Source: Streptomyces althioticus
Lineage (GTDB): Bacteria > Actinomycetota > Actinomycetes > Streptomycetales > Streptomycetaceae
Assembly: GCA_014649355.1 (NCBI GenBank)
Contig: BMSW01000002.1
Coordinates: 124,001-188,000 of the forward strand
Direction: 5' to 3'
DNA length: 64,000 bases
Position 1 is the stretch's first letter; every line of letters begins with the position of its first letter. Made by a program: the position numbers and the translations under genes. Below, piece after piece: positions 16,486 through 24,710 of the stretch. The notes below the pieces were generated by a model, which saw only the letters and a list, made by a program, of their open reading frames with translations, was not told where the DNA came from and searched no databases.

Positions 16486-18456
16486 ATGCCTTCTGTCCTG
16501 GACCAGCGACCCGCGCCGGCGGTGGCCGGGCCTCGCCCGGCTCCGCCCCGGCGGCGCACCCGGGTGCTGGAGCTGCCGGAGGCCCGATGGGCGCTGGCCG
16601 CGCTGGTCCTGTTCCTGATCGCCCTCCCGCTCAACCTGCTCGGCGCCCCGGCCTGGCTGTGGGGCCCGCTGTTCGCCGCCACCTACGTCACAGGCGGCTG
16701 GGAGCCGGGTTGGGAGGGGCTGAAGGCCCTCAAGGACAAGACGTTGGACGTGGATCTGCTGATGGTGGTCGCCGCACTCGGCGCCGCGGCCATCGGGCAG
16801 GTCCTGGACGGGGCGCTGCTGATCGTCATCTTCGCGACCTCCGGCGCACTGGAGGCGGTGGCGACCGCCCGCACGGCGGACTCCGTGCGGGGGCTGCTCG
16901 ACCTCGCGCCGACGACGGCGACCCGGCTGGTGCCCGGCGGCGAGGAGACCGTCGCCGCCGAGGACCTGAAGGTCGGCGACGTCATCCTGGTGCGGCCCGG
17001 CGAGCGGGTCGGCGCCGACGGCCAGGTCCTGGACGGCGCGAGCGACGTCGACCAAGCCACCATCACCGGCGAGCCCCTGCCCGTCGCCAGGAAGGCCGGG
17101 GACGAGGTGTTCGCCGGCACCGTCAACGGCACCGGCGCCCTGCGCGTGCGCGTCGATCGGGATCCGGCGGACTCGGTCATCGCCCGGATCGTGAAGATGG
17201 TCGAGGAAGCCTCCGAGACCAAGGCTCCCACCCAGCTGTTCATCGAGAAGATCGAGCAGCGGTACTCGATCGGCATGGTCATCGCGACCCTCGCCGTGTT
17301 CGCGATCCCGCTCGCCTTCGGCTCCGCGCTCCAGGCTGCCCTGCTCCGCGCGATGACGTTCATGATCGTGGCCTCGCCCTGCGCCGTCGTGCTCTCCACG
17401 ATGCCGCCGCTGCTGTCCGCCATCGCCAACGCCGGCCGCCACGGCGTGCTGGCCAAGTCCGCCGTCGTGATGGAGCGCCTGGGACAGGTCGACGCGGTCG
17501 CCCTGGACAAGACCGGCACCTTGACCGAGGGCACGCCCCGCGTCACCGAGATCCGTCCCCTGCCCGGCTCCGGGCTGGACGAAGACGGTCTGCTCGCGCT
17601 GGCAGCCGCGGCCGAGCACCCCAGCGAGCACCCGCTCGCCCGCGCCGTGGTCGACGCCGCCCGCGAACGCTTCGTGCCGCTGCCCGAGGCGCTCGACTTC
17701 ACCTCGGCTCCGGGGCAGGGCGTGAGCGCCACCGTCGCAGGACGCACCGTCCAGGTCGGATCGCCCGCCCGCCTTTCGGCCGCCACCGGGCCCGCATCTG
17801 CGGCGGTGGTGGATCTGGAGGAGACCGGGCAGACCGCGGTCCTCGTCCTGCGCGACGACAGCCCGGTCGGGGTGATCGGCATCGCCGACCGGCTACGGCA
17901 GGACGCCGCCGCCACCGTCATGGCGCTCACCGAGCTGACCGGCCGAAGCCCGGTACTGCTGACCGGCGACAACGAACGCGCCGCCCGCCACCTGGCCGCA
18001 CAGGTCGGCATCACGGACGTCCGCGCCGGACTGCTCCCGCAGGACAAGGCCGCCGCCGTACAGAAGTGGGAAGACGAAGGCCGCAAGGTGCTGGTGGTGG
18101 GTGACGGTGTGAACGACGCGCCTGCCCTGGCCGCCGCGCACACCGGCATCGCCATGGGCAAGGCCGGCTCCGACCTCGCTCTGGAGACCGCCGACGCCGT
18201 CGTCGTCCGCGACGAACTCGCCACCATCCCCGCCGTCGTCGCCCTCTCGCGAACCGCCCGGCGCCTGGTCGTCCAGAACCTCGTCATCGCCGGCGTCTTC
18301 ATCACGGCGCTGGTGGTCTGGGACCTCGTCGCCACCCTGCCGCTGCCGCTCGGCGTCGCCGGGCACGAGGGCTCCACCGTCATCGTCGGTCTCAACGGCC
18401 TGCGTCTGCTGCGCGAAGCCGCCTGGACCAACCCGGCCCGAGGGGGTGCCGAGTGA
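16486..18456 (+). CDS. P1B-4 type heavy-metal-exporting ATPase (CoaT/CtpD-like)
   Basis: 656 residues. It shows all P-type landmarks: TGEP in the actuator domain, SPC in the metal-binding helix (ASPCAVVLS), the phosphorylation site DKTGTLT, a P1B HP motif (SEHPLARAVV), TGDNE and the hinge GDGVNDAP. The SPC motif in place of CPC, together with HEGST in the last helix pair (AGHEGSTVIV), defines subgroup P1B-4, which exports Co2+ and related metals such as Fe2+, Ni2+ or Zn2+. There is no N-terminal HMA domain. The ATG at 16486, with GAAGGG upstream, is preferred over 16441, which falls in the operator. The stop overlaps the next gene (GTGA). Confidence 0.87.
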   Translation: MPSVLDQRPAPAVAGPRPAPPRRRTRVLELPEARWALAALVLFLIALPLNLLGAPAWLWGPLFAATYVTGGWEPGWEGLKALKDKTLDVDLLMVVAALGAAAIGQVLDGALLIVIFATSGALEAVATARTADSVRGLLDLAPTTATRLVPGGEETVAAEDLKVGDVILVRPGERVGADGQVLDGASDVDQATITGEPLPVARKAGDEVFAGTVNGTGALRVRVDRDPADSVIARIVKMVEEASETKAPTQLFIEKIEQRYSIGMVIATLAVFAIPLAFGSALQAALLRAMTFMIVASPCAVVLSTMPPLLSAIANAGRHGVLAKSAVVMERLGQVDAVALDKTGTLTEGTPRVTEIRPLPGSGLDEDGLLALAAAAEHPSEHPLARAVVDAARERFVPLPEALDFTSAPGQGVSATVAGRTVQVGSPARLSAATGPASAAVVDLEETGQTAVLVLRDDSPVGVIGIADRLRQDAAATVMALTELTGRSPVLLTGDNERAARHLAAQVGITDVRAGLLPQDKAAAVQKWEDEGRKVLVVGDGVNDAPALAAAHTGIAMGKAGSDLALETADAVVVRDELATIPAVVALSRTARRLVVQNLVIAGVFITALVVWDLVATLPLPLGVAGHEGSTVIVGLNGLRLLREAAWTNPARGGAE

Positions 18457-18869
18457 GCAAGCGCTCCCATCGTTCTGTCCCCGCCTCCGGAGCCGGGGCG
18501 GGAGCAGAACTGCCCACGGTCACGGTATGCCGCGGCTGCTGCTGCGGAAGCCCGAAGATCCCCGGACTCGATCACGCAGCCCAACTGCGTGACCTGCGGC
18601 AGGCATTGGGCGGATCGGCGACGGTGCGGGTCACCGACTGCCTCGACGCCTGCGAGCGGGCCAACGTCGTCGTCATCCAGCCGTCCGCCACCGGCCGCAG
18701 GGCCGGCGGTCGGCCCGTCTGGCTCGGCCTGGTCAACGACCGAGACGCCACCGTCGACATCGCCGCCTGGGTTGCGGGCGGCGGCCCCGGCGTCACCGGT
18801 CCGCCCGGCATCCTCGACCTCTACGCCTTCAGCCCTCCGCGCCGAGTGCGCGCCGAGCTCGACGAGTAG
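18453..18869 (+). CDS. Thioredoxin-like [2Fe-2S] ferredoxin-type protein
   Basis: 138 residues. Four clustered cysteines in CRGCCCGSP and a second pair in CLDACERANVV resemble the cluster-binding loops of thioredoxin-like 2Fe-2S ferredoxins, with a beta-alpha-beta core between them. It is coupled to the metal ATPase by a GTGA overlap, so it is expressed with metal export. It may buffer or sense metal or protect cysteine chemistry; that is inference. It is a short soluble protein with no signal peptide. A cobalt- or metal-chaperone role is an alternative to electron transfer. Confidence 0.62.
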   Translation: MSKRSHRSVPASGAGAGAELPTVTVCRGCCCGSPKIPGLDHAAQLRDLRQALGGSATVRVTDCLDACERANVVVIQPSATGRRAGGRPVWLGLVNDRDATVDIAAWVAGGGPGVTGPPGILDLYAFSPPRRVRAELDE

Positions 18870-19213
18870 GGCCGTTCGGGCCCTCGCACCCGAGCGTGAG
18901 ATCCCTCTGACGAGTGCCGGGCGTGCAGGTTCGCGTGTCCGGCCCTCTCTGATGCGCGCACCCGCGTGCTTCTACAGCGTGTTTCGGAAGTGACCTTCTG
19001 GGTGCAGGCCCTCGCTGGTGCCGATGACGATGAAGCCTGGCGGCTCAGCGAGCGAAATCTCGGTTGCCTATGGGCGCGGGTGTTGGTTCCAATGACCGGC
19101 ATGATCACCCGGGCGCGCCTGCCTCGGCGGGACGTGATGATCGCGCACCGTCAGCGGCCGGCGCGCGATCCGGGCGGACCGCGACCGCCTCGTCCCAGGG
19201 GAGACGCCACCCG
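18870..19213. other. Gene-free stretch of 344 bp
   Basis: I see no convincing frame or RNA gene. It ends with a weak ribosome-binding region (GGGGAG about 10 bp before the next ATG). Promoter elements are not evident. Confidence 0.4.
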
Positions 19214-20323
19214 ATGCACACGCCACCATCGCCGTCCGGAGCGGAGCACACACACGGGTCATCCATCCGCCTGGGTGCTCTCGTCCCGCTGACGCGGCCC
19301 GGCTGGGTCGAGGCGGGCCGACACCTGCTCGCAGGACTCGACCTGGCCGTTCGCGAGGTCAACGACGCCGGCGGGATCGACGACAGACCACTGGAGTTGG
19401 TGGTCCGGGACACCGCGGCCGATCCGGAGCGGGCTGCGGCGGCCGTGGATGAACTGGCCCACCTGGGCGTGGCCGCCGTGGTGGGTGAGTATCACAGCGT
19501 GGTCGCCCGCGCCGCCGCCGCCCGAGCCGACGCCCTCGGCGTGCCGTTTCTCTGCTCGTCCGCGGTGCTCGACACGCTCACCGAGGAACCGACCGAGTGG
19601 GTTGCGCGTCTGGCCCCGGCCCAGTCCTACGGCTGGCGGATCTACGGGGACTTCCTCCTCCGCGCGGGCCGGCGTCGGATCGCCGTGGCGACCCAGCCGA
19701 GCGTCTACTGGGCGTCCGGGACCCGCGTCCTGCGGGACCACCTCGCTCCCCGCGGCGGCACCGTCCTCGAACTCGACGCGACGCTCACACCCGAAGCTCT
19801 GTGCGACGCGCTCGTCGACCATGGCGCGACGGCGCTCCTACTGCTGGTCGGCCATCCGGAGCCGGCGGTGCCGATCGTCCGGGCCGTCCGGGGCGACCGG
19901 CGGCTCGCGGAGATCCTTATCGGCGCTCCGGCCGGACAACCGGAGTTCGCCGAATGGGCCACGGCGCTGGGTGAGGACGGCGCCGGGATCCCGTTCCTGC
20001 GCTACCTGCCCGAGCGCCTCGGTCCGCTCGGTGAACGCGTCGGGAAGGAGCTCCGCGAGCGGCTTGGCGAAGCGCCCTCCTTCGTCGCCTTCGAGGGCTG
20101 GGACACCGTCGCAGTCCTCGCTGCGGTGCTGCGTTCCCACGGTACGGACCGGGCGGCCATCGCCGAGTCATGGCCGCGCGTGGCGGTCGAGGGCACCCGC
20201 AGGCCCATCCAGTTCTCCCGCACGCCGGGCATCAGCGTTTGGCAATGGGCTTGGACACCAATCCAAGTCGTTGATCGGGACCCGGCTGAACCCGACCGCT
20301 TTCGGATCCTCCACGCCGGCTGA
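19214..20323 (+). CDS. Cytosolic ABC-receptor-like (Leu/Ile/Val- or amide-binding, AmiC/UrtA-like) protein
   Basis: 369 residues with the type I periplasmic-binding fold of the Peripla_BP_6 group. LGALVPLTRPGW is strand 1, then GLDLAVREVNDAGGIDDRPLE, VVGEYHSVVARAAA, and PFLCSSAVLDTLTEEPTEWV. Exporter-partner receptors carry a signal peptide or lipobox; this one starts with a short His-containing tail and has neither, like the cytosolic AmiC-type regulators. No ABC permease or response protein lies beside it. It may sense an amide or amino acid inside the cell, or be an orphan. The start is the ATG at 19214, chosen by homologous length. Confidence 0.68.
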   Translation: MHTPPSPSGAEHTHGSSIRLGALVPLTRPGWVEAGRHLLAGLDLAVREVNDAGGIDDRPLELVVRDTAADPERAAAAVDELAHLGVAAVVGEYHSVVARAAAARADALGVPFLCSSAVLDTLTEEPTEWVARLAPAQSYGWRIYGDFLLRAGRRRIAVATQPSVYWASGTRVLRDHLAPRGGTVLELDATLTPEALCDALVDHGATALLLLVGHPEPAVPIVRAVRGDRRLAEILIGAPAGQPEFAEWATALGEDGAGIPFLRYLPERLGPLGERVGKELRERLGEAPSFVAFEGWDTVAVLAAVLRSHGTDRAAIAESWPRVAVEGTRRPIQFSRTPGISVWQWAWTPIQVVDRDPAEPDRFRILHAG

Positions 20324-20374
20324 GTGAGTATGGAAGTCCAACTGCTCAGATCTGCCGAACTTCGAAAGTGCTGG

Positions 20375-20605
20375 TCACAGCCACTCGTTGATGGCTGGCG
20401 GTGACGAGGACGGTCGCCTCGTGGCGGACAGCGAGCTTGTCGTACCTCGTGGCGACGGCGCGGTGTCTTTTGAGGCGGTTGATGCCGCGCTCCACCGCGT
20501 GCCTCTCCTTGTAGTCGGCCTTGTCGAACCTGGGCGGCCGACCGCCGCGCGAGCCGCGCTTCTTGCGGTTGGCCGCCTGGTCGGCCTTGTCCGGGATGGT
20601 GCAGC
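20375..20605 (-). pseudogene. IS5-family transposase C-terminal remnant
   Basis: Reading leftward, about 75 codons match the end of IS5-type DDE transposases: [19 protein letters not shown], then [19 protein letters not shown] with the catalytic Glu, then [17 protein letters not shown] frameshift near the end moves the natural terminus (AINEWL, stop at 20375) into another frame, and the first three quarters of the gene are missing beyond 20605. This is a dead fragment. Confidence 0.8.
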
Positions 20606-20730
20606 TACGCCCAGCTCTCCGACAACGACCTCCCCCACGTCGCGCAAGGCATCCTGGCTCGTGGGAGTCTCGCCACTGCGGCTCGCAACGGCATACGAGA
20701 CGGCGGGCCCCGGCATGAGGGCGAATTGCA

Positions 20731-20950
20731 GGGGTCGTTGCAACACCGTGGTGAGTTGATCAGGCCGCGAGCAGTTTAGACAGACGCTCGGCTGGGGTTT
20801 CCCAGCCGAGCGTCTTGCGTGGGCGGCTGTTCAGTTCGGCGGCGACGGCGTCCAGGTCCTCGCGGGTGTGCTGGGACAGGCCGGGGACGGGCGGGAGGAC
20901 GCGGAGAAGCCGGGCCGGCACCCCGCGGGACGGCCCCGTCAGCGCGGAGC
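20731..20950 (-). pseudogene. IS30-family transposase C-terminal remnant
   Basis: Leftward reading gives the typical IS30 transposase end: LSQHTREDLDAVAAELNSRP, then RKTLGWETPAERLSKLL and a stop at 20760. Upstream of that the similarity is broken. The sequence just past the stop (20731-20753) may be one terminal inverted repeat of the element. With the adjacent IS5 scrap it marks a patch of past insertion next to the zinc gene region. Confidence 0.8.
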
Positions 20951-21330
20951 CAGGGGACCAGAAGGGGACGGAGTGGGCGGGCGCGAGGGCGCGCCACAGA
21001 TGGTGCCGGCAGGCCCACAGAGGCGCGGCCAGCGAGCGGGCGAGCCGACGGGCTGCTGCTGACAGGCCGCGCCGCCCGCGCGGCAAACTGGTCCGTTACG
21101 TCGATGAGTTGCCGGTCCCGCCGCGCAACCCCCTCCTCCGCGACTGCACGTCAGGACACACTCCCAGCACCGGGTGCCGCCCCTCGGCCGGCTCCCTCCC
21201 CGCGCGGGAAGCACCTGTTCCTCGACGGCAGGCCAGCCCTCTTCCGCCTGGTCCCCCGAAGCGTCCGCAGAAGGCTCGGCCCAGCCGCCCAAGCCTGTCC
21301 CGTTTCAGAGCAGTGCCCGGCATCCTCGAC
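20951..21330. other. Degenerate sequence between IS scraps and the zinc regulon
   Basis: About 380 bp with no intact gene. A short rightward stretch ([13 protein letters not shown], around 21090-21130) is reminiscent of the N-terminus of multicopper oxidases but does not continue. It is probably debris. Confidence 0.35.
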
Positions 21331-21337
21331 ATAGTAA

Positions 21338-21352
21338 TGACATCCATTTTCA
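21338..21352. promoter_or_regulatory. Zur box upstream of rpmF (L32 paralogue)
   Basis: On the minus strand it reads TGAAAATGGATGTCA, 12 of 15 positions like the actinobacterial Zur consensus TGAAAATGATTTTCA. A -10-like TAACCT (21355-21360) follows directly, so zinc-loaded Zur would block the promoter. Confidence 0.75.
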
Positions 21353-21395
21353 TGTAACCTCCGTCTCGTTCACCGATCACATCCCGGAGGTCCTC

Positions 21396-21566
21396 ATGGC
21401 CGTGCCCAAACGCAAGATGTCGCGCAGCAACACCCGGCACCGTCGCGCGCACTGGAAGGCGGTGACGCCCCAGCTGGTCACCGTCACCGTGGACGGGGTG
21501 TCGTACCGCGTCCCCCAGCGGCTGGCCAAGGCGTACGAACGTGGCCTGCTGCGGCCCGAGGGCTGA
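21396..21566 (+). CDS. rpmF: Zinc-independent ribosomal protein bL32 paralogue
   Basis: 56 residues beginning [20 protein letters not shown], a standard L32 start. The four cysteines that hold zinc in the usual bL32 are absent, which marks the C-minus form made under zinc shortage so that ribosomes release or save zinc. The ribosome-binding site CGGAGG lies five bases before the ATG. A Zur box precedes it and the COG0523 GTPase gene follows after 6 bp, so they form one unit. Confidence 0.93.
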   Translation: MAVPKRKMSRSNTRHRRAHWKAVTPQLVTVTVDGVSYRVPQRLAKAYERGLLRPEG

Positions 21567-21572
21567 CACGGC

Positions 21573-22760
21573 ATGCCGCACACCCCCTCCGCGCGCCTGC
21601 CCGTCACCGTCCTGTCGGGATTCCTCGGCGCGGGCAAGACCACCCTGCTCAACCACATCCTCGGGAACAGGGAGGGTCTGCGCGTCGCCGTCATCGTCAA
21701 CGACATGAGCGAGGTCAACATCGACGCCGCCCTCGTGCGCGGCGGCGAAGCCGCACTGTCACGCACCGAGGAACGCCTGGTCGAGATGACCAACGGGTGC
21801 ATTTGCTGCACCCTGCGCGACGACCTGCTGGAGGAAGTGGACAGGCTGGCGCGCGAGGGGCGTTTCGACTACCTCCTCATCGAGTCCTCCGGCATCTCCG
21901 AGCCCATGCCGGTGGCCGCCACCTTCGCCTTCGCCCGCGACGACGGCGCCACCCTCGGCGACCTGGCCCGGCTGGACACGATGGTCACGGTCGTGGACGC
22001 CGCCAACTTCCTGCCCGAGCTGGCCGGCGGCGACGAACTGACCGAACGGGGCCTGGACCAGTACGAGGACGACGAACGCACGGTCAGCGACCTGCTGATG
22101 GACCAGATCGAGTTCGCCGACGTCATCGTCCTCAACAAGCTCGACCTCGTCGACGCCGCGTCCGCCGACCGGCTGCGGGCCGCCCTCGCCCGCCTCAACC
22201 CCGCCGCCCGCGTGACGGCGGCCGTGCGGGGCCGCGTACCGGTGGGCGAGGTCCTGGGCACCGGCCGCTTCGACCTGGAGCGGGCGCAACAGGCTCCGGG
22301 CTGGGTCAGGGAACTCAACGGGGACCACGTTCCCGAGACGGAGGAGTACGGCATCTCCTCGACCGTCTTCCGCTCCTCGACGCCCTTCCACCCGGGACGG
22401 CTGTGGACGTTCGTGACGGAGGCACTGGACAGCGGCGCCTTCGGGCAGGTCCTCCGGTCCAAGGGCTTCTTCACCCTCGCCAGCCGACCCCGTGTGACGG
22501 GACTGTGGTCGCAGGCCGGTTCGGTGGCCCGCTTCGAGCCCTCCTCCGCGCGTGACGCCGACAGCCACTTCGCTCAGGAGCTGGTCTTCATCGGAACCCA
22601 TCTGGACGCGGAGTCGCTGCGGGCCGCCCTGACCGACTGCCTCATGAGGGAAGGCGAAGCCCTGCCCGCTTCCGACCCCTTCCCCGCCTGGGACACCTAC
22701 GGCTTCGACGAGAGCTGCGCGCACGAGCACGACCCCCTCACCACCATGACGGGGCTCTGA
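21573..22760 (+). CDS. COG0523-family zinc metallochaperone GTPase (ZigA/YciC-like)
   Basis: 395 residues. It has an intact G domain: Walker [11 protein letters not shown] at residues 15-24, the family's metal-binding CxCC in [12 protein letters not shown], a switch region ESSGISEP, and base-recognition NKLD. The CobW C-terminal domain follows, ending in a His/Glu-rich tail (CAHEHDP). Zur-controlled members deliver zinc to essential enzymes when zinc is scarce. It is downstream of rpmF with only 6 bp between, under the Zur box at 21338. A B12-related CobW role is unlikely in this context. Confidence 0.88.
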   Translation: MPHTPSARLPVTVLSGFLGAGKTTLLNHILGNREGLRVAVIVNDMSEVNIDAALVRGGEAALSRTEERLVEMTNGCICCTLRDDLLEEVDRLAREGRFDYLLIESSGISEPMPVAATFAFARDDGATLGDLARLDTMVTVVDAANFLPELAGGDELTERGLDQYEDDERTVSDLLMDQIEFADVIVLNKLDLVDAASADRLRAALARLNPAARVTAAVRGRVPVGEVLGTGRFDLERAQQAPGWVRELNGDHVPETEEYGISSTVFRSSTPFHPGRLWTFVTEALDSGAFGQVLRSKGFFTLASRPRVTGLWSQAGSVARFEPSSARDADSHFAQELVFIGTHLDAESLRAALTDCLMREGEALPASDPFPAWDTYGFDESCAHEHDPLTTMTGL

Positions 22761-22869
22761 GACCCCGGGTCGGGCGGTGGTCGCAGCCACGGCACCGTCC
22801 GGCCCGGTACACACCACGCACCGGCCGAAGAGCGCGTCGCCTCGAGCGACCGCGGCTTCGGACGCTTCG

Positions 22870-23548
22870 GCGGTCACCCGAGTCTCACCGGTGCGTTGCC
22901 GCGCGCCCTTCTCTTCGACCGATGGGTGCCGGACTTCCTGTCCGCACACCCCGACACCACCGTGGTCGAGATCGGCACCGGGCTCAACACCCGCCACGAG
23001 CGCGTCGACAACGGACGCTCCCGTTGGCACGAACTCGATCTGCCCGGCGTGATCGACCTGCGCCGGCACTTCTCCGCGGACATCCTCCGGCGAACGGTGA
23101 TCGCGGTCTCGGTGACGGACCGGGCGTGGGCCGCGGAGATGGCCTCTCACCCCCGGGTTCATCCGTTCGTCGCGGAGGCCGTACAAGCCCACCTGTACGG
23201 ACCCGACGTGCGCCGGGTCATCGACCTCCTCGCCGACTGCTTCCCTGGCGTGCCGTGCCGGCCCTGGACACCGCCGGCCCTGGTCTTCTTCGACACCGAG
23301 GATCAGAAACGACGTCCTCGGCAAGGTCGAGGCCCGTATGCACTGGTACTGCCCTGATCTGATCCGGCCCAACTGGCCGACCGGCGGCCGGATGCAGGCG
23401 TACTAGCATCACACACCCTCACCCAGCCTGCCCGCGGATCTGCCGGCCCAGTTGCCGCTCCCCCTACTGGCGGACGGTGTCCGCCATGGCCGCACAATGG
23501 CTCCTCCAGGCCGAGGGCTACCGGCTCAACCTCCTGCGCCTGCCCTGA
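22870..23548 (+). pseudogene. Decayed LCMT/PPM1-family SAM methyltransferase
   Basis: Segments of a leucine-carboxyl-methyltransferase-like enzyme appear in order but in shifted frames. They are LLFDRWVPDFLSAHPDTTVV with motif I EIGTGLNTRHERVDNG, then DLRRHFSADILRRT, VAEAVQAHLYGPDV and LVFFDTED; then a frame change to VLGKVEARMHWYCPDLI; then another to an end like MAAQWLLQAEGYRLNLLRLP, with the stop at 23546. No single frame spans them, so the gene is broken by at least two frameshifts or deletions. It interrupts the otherwise intact zinc gene group. Confidence 0.72.
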
Positions 23549-23572
23549 CATTCGCAGGCACGCTCAGCAGGA

Positions 23573-23608
23573 GGTCCGGCCATGACTCCGCCGAGTCATG
23601 GCCGGACC
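23573..23608. terminator. Hairpin terminator after rpsN
   Basis: A perfect 16-bp stem (GGTCCGGCCATGACTC and its complement) with a 4-nt loop lies 27 bp past the rpsN stop. It also lies after the pseudogene on the other strand. Confidence 0.85.
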
Positions 23609-23634
23609 CGGAGCCCGTCGCGCGGGCGGAGTGA

Positions 23635-23940
23635 TTACCAGGAGGACTTGGTGACCCCCGGCAGGAAGCCGGCGTGGGCCTGCTCCCGTACGCGGACCCG
23701 TGACAGGCCGAACTTCCGGAGGTGACCGCGCGGCCGCCCGTCCACGCTGTCCCGGTTGCGTACTCGGGTGGCGCTCGCGTTGCGGGGCTGGCGCCGCAGT
23801 TCTTCCGTTGCGGCCTGGCGTTCGGCGTCGGTGGAGGACGGCCGGCGGATGATCTCCTTCAGCTCCGCCCGGCGGGCCGCGTACCGCTCGACGACCGCCT
23901 TGCGCTTCTCGTTCTGCGCGATCTTGCTCTTCTTGGCCAT
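23635..23940 (-). CDS. rpsN: Zinc-independent ribosomal protein uS14 paralogue
   Basis: 101 residues, the long form of S14 ([20 protein letters not shown] start, [19 protein letters not shown] near the end). It lacks the CxxC pairs of the short zinc-binding S14, so it is the zinc-free version. The ATG shares one base with the TGA of rpmB (TGATG), showing a coupled rpmB-rpsN operon. Expression is expected to follow the Zur box at 24219-24233. The stop is TAA. Confidence 0.93.
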   Translation of the reverse strand: MAKKSKIAQNEKRKAVVERYAARRAELKEIIRRPSSTDAERQAATEELRRQPRNASATRVRNRDSVDGRPRGHLRKFGLSRVRVREQAHAGFLPGVTKSSW

Positions 23941-24176
23941 CAGACCTTCTCCCCTCGGGCGCGGATGCGGGCCACGGCGGCCTCGATGCCGATGCTGTCG
24001 ATGGTCTTGATCGCCTTCGCGCTGAGCGTCAGCCGGACATGCCGCCCCTCGCTGGGCAGCCAGTAGCGCTTGCGCTGGATGTTGGGGTCGAAGCGGCGCG
24101 AGGTGCGCCGATGCGAGTGGGAGATGGTGTTGCCGAAGCCCGGCTGGGCGCCGGTCAGTTGGCAGTGGGCGGACAA
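23940..24176 (-). CDS. rpmB: Zinc-independent ribosomal protein bL28 paralogue
   Basis: 78 residues with the L28 core ([20 protein letters not shown], then [20 protein letters not shown]). Only one Cys remains (SAHCQLTG), so the zinc ribbon of the usual bL28 is gone. The start is TTG at 24176 with GGCAGG seven bases upstream, a rare start codon that may lower output. It is the first gene of the leftward rpmB-rpsN pair, divergent from rpmG across the Zur box. Confidence 0.92.
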   Translation of the reverse strand: MSAHCQLTGAQPGFGNTISHSHRRTSRRFDPNIQRKRYWLPSEGRHVRLTLSAKAIKTIDSIGIEAAVARIRARGEKV

Positions 24177-24218
24177 GGTCGTACCTGCCTCTCATCGGGG
24201 ACGGCTAGTTTTTGGTAA

Positions 24219-24233
24219 TGGAAACCATTCCCA
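24219..24233. promoter_or_regulatory. Zur box and promoter between rpmB and rpmG
   Basis: TGGAAACCATTCCCA, 10 of 15 positions like the Zur consensus, sits inside the wider palindrome AATGGAAACCATT. A -10 element TATAGT (24234-24239) follows and ends 7 nt before the rpmG ATG. One site can serve both divergent ribosomal-protein operons. Confidence 0.72.
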
Positions 24234-24246
24234 TATAGTAGCGCTC

Positions 24247-24411
24247 ATGGCACGCAACGAGGTACGCCCGATCATCAAGCTCCGCTCCACCGCGGGAACC
24301 GGCTACACGTACGTCACCCGCAAGAACCGCCGCAACGACCCCGACCGCCTGGTGCTGCGCAAGTACGACCCGATCGCCCGGCGGCACGTCGACTTCCGCG
24401 AGGAACGCTGA
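24247..24411 (+). CDS. rpmG: Zinc-independent ribosomal protein bL33 paralogue
   Basis: 54 residues ([20 protein letters not shown] start, [14 protein letters not shown] core). It has no cysteines, whereas zinc-type bL33 has four. The ATG lies 7 nt after a TATAGT -10 box, where transcription should start, so the mRNA is probably leaderless; no ribosome-binding site is present. It leads the rpmG-rpmE-COG0523-like-rpsR unit. Confidence 0.93.
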   Translation: MARNEVRPIIKLRSTAGTGYTYVTRKNRRNDPDRLVLRKYDPIARRHVDFREER

Positions 24412-24455
24412 CCTCCCGCCGCTCCACCACCGGCCCCAGAACTCAAGGACGCCCC

Positions 24456-24710
24456 ATGAAGCCCGGAATCCACCCCGCATACGGTCCCGTCGTCTTCCGC
24501 GACCGGGCCGCGAACTACGCGTTCCTCACCCGCTCCACCATGACCAGCGACAAGACGATCGAGTGGGAGGACGGCAACACCTACCCGGTGGTCGACGTCG
24601 AGGTCTCGCACGTCAGCCACCCCTTCTACACGGGGACCGCACGGGTCCTGGACACCGCCGGGCGAGTCAAGCGCTTCGAGCGCCGGTACGGCCGACGCGG
24701 AGCCAACTGA
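24456..24710 (+). CDS. rpmE: Zinc-independent ribosomal protein bL31 type B
   Basis: 84 residues: [20 protein letters not shown], then [20 protein letters not shown], and [20 protein letters not shown]. The cysteine motif of type A L31 is missing and the longer type B loop is present. Type B L31 replaces the zinc form on the ribosome surface during zinc starvation and frees zinc. AAGGACG precedes the ATG. Its TGA overlaps the next ATG by one base. Confidence 0.93.
   Translation: MKPGIHPAYGPVVFRDRAANYAFLTRSTMTSDKTIEWEDGNTYPVVDVEVSHVSHPFYTGTARVLDTAGRVKRFERRYGRRGAN

Noticed and set aside
18900..18960. tRNA-like T-loop (GGTTCGCGTCC-like)
   Set aside because: No acceptor stem or anticodon arm could be formed around it.
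21080..21140. Multicopper-oxidase-like start ([13 protein letters not shown])
   Set aside because: The similarity lasts about a dozen residues and nothing follows in frame.
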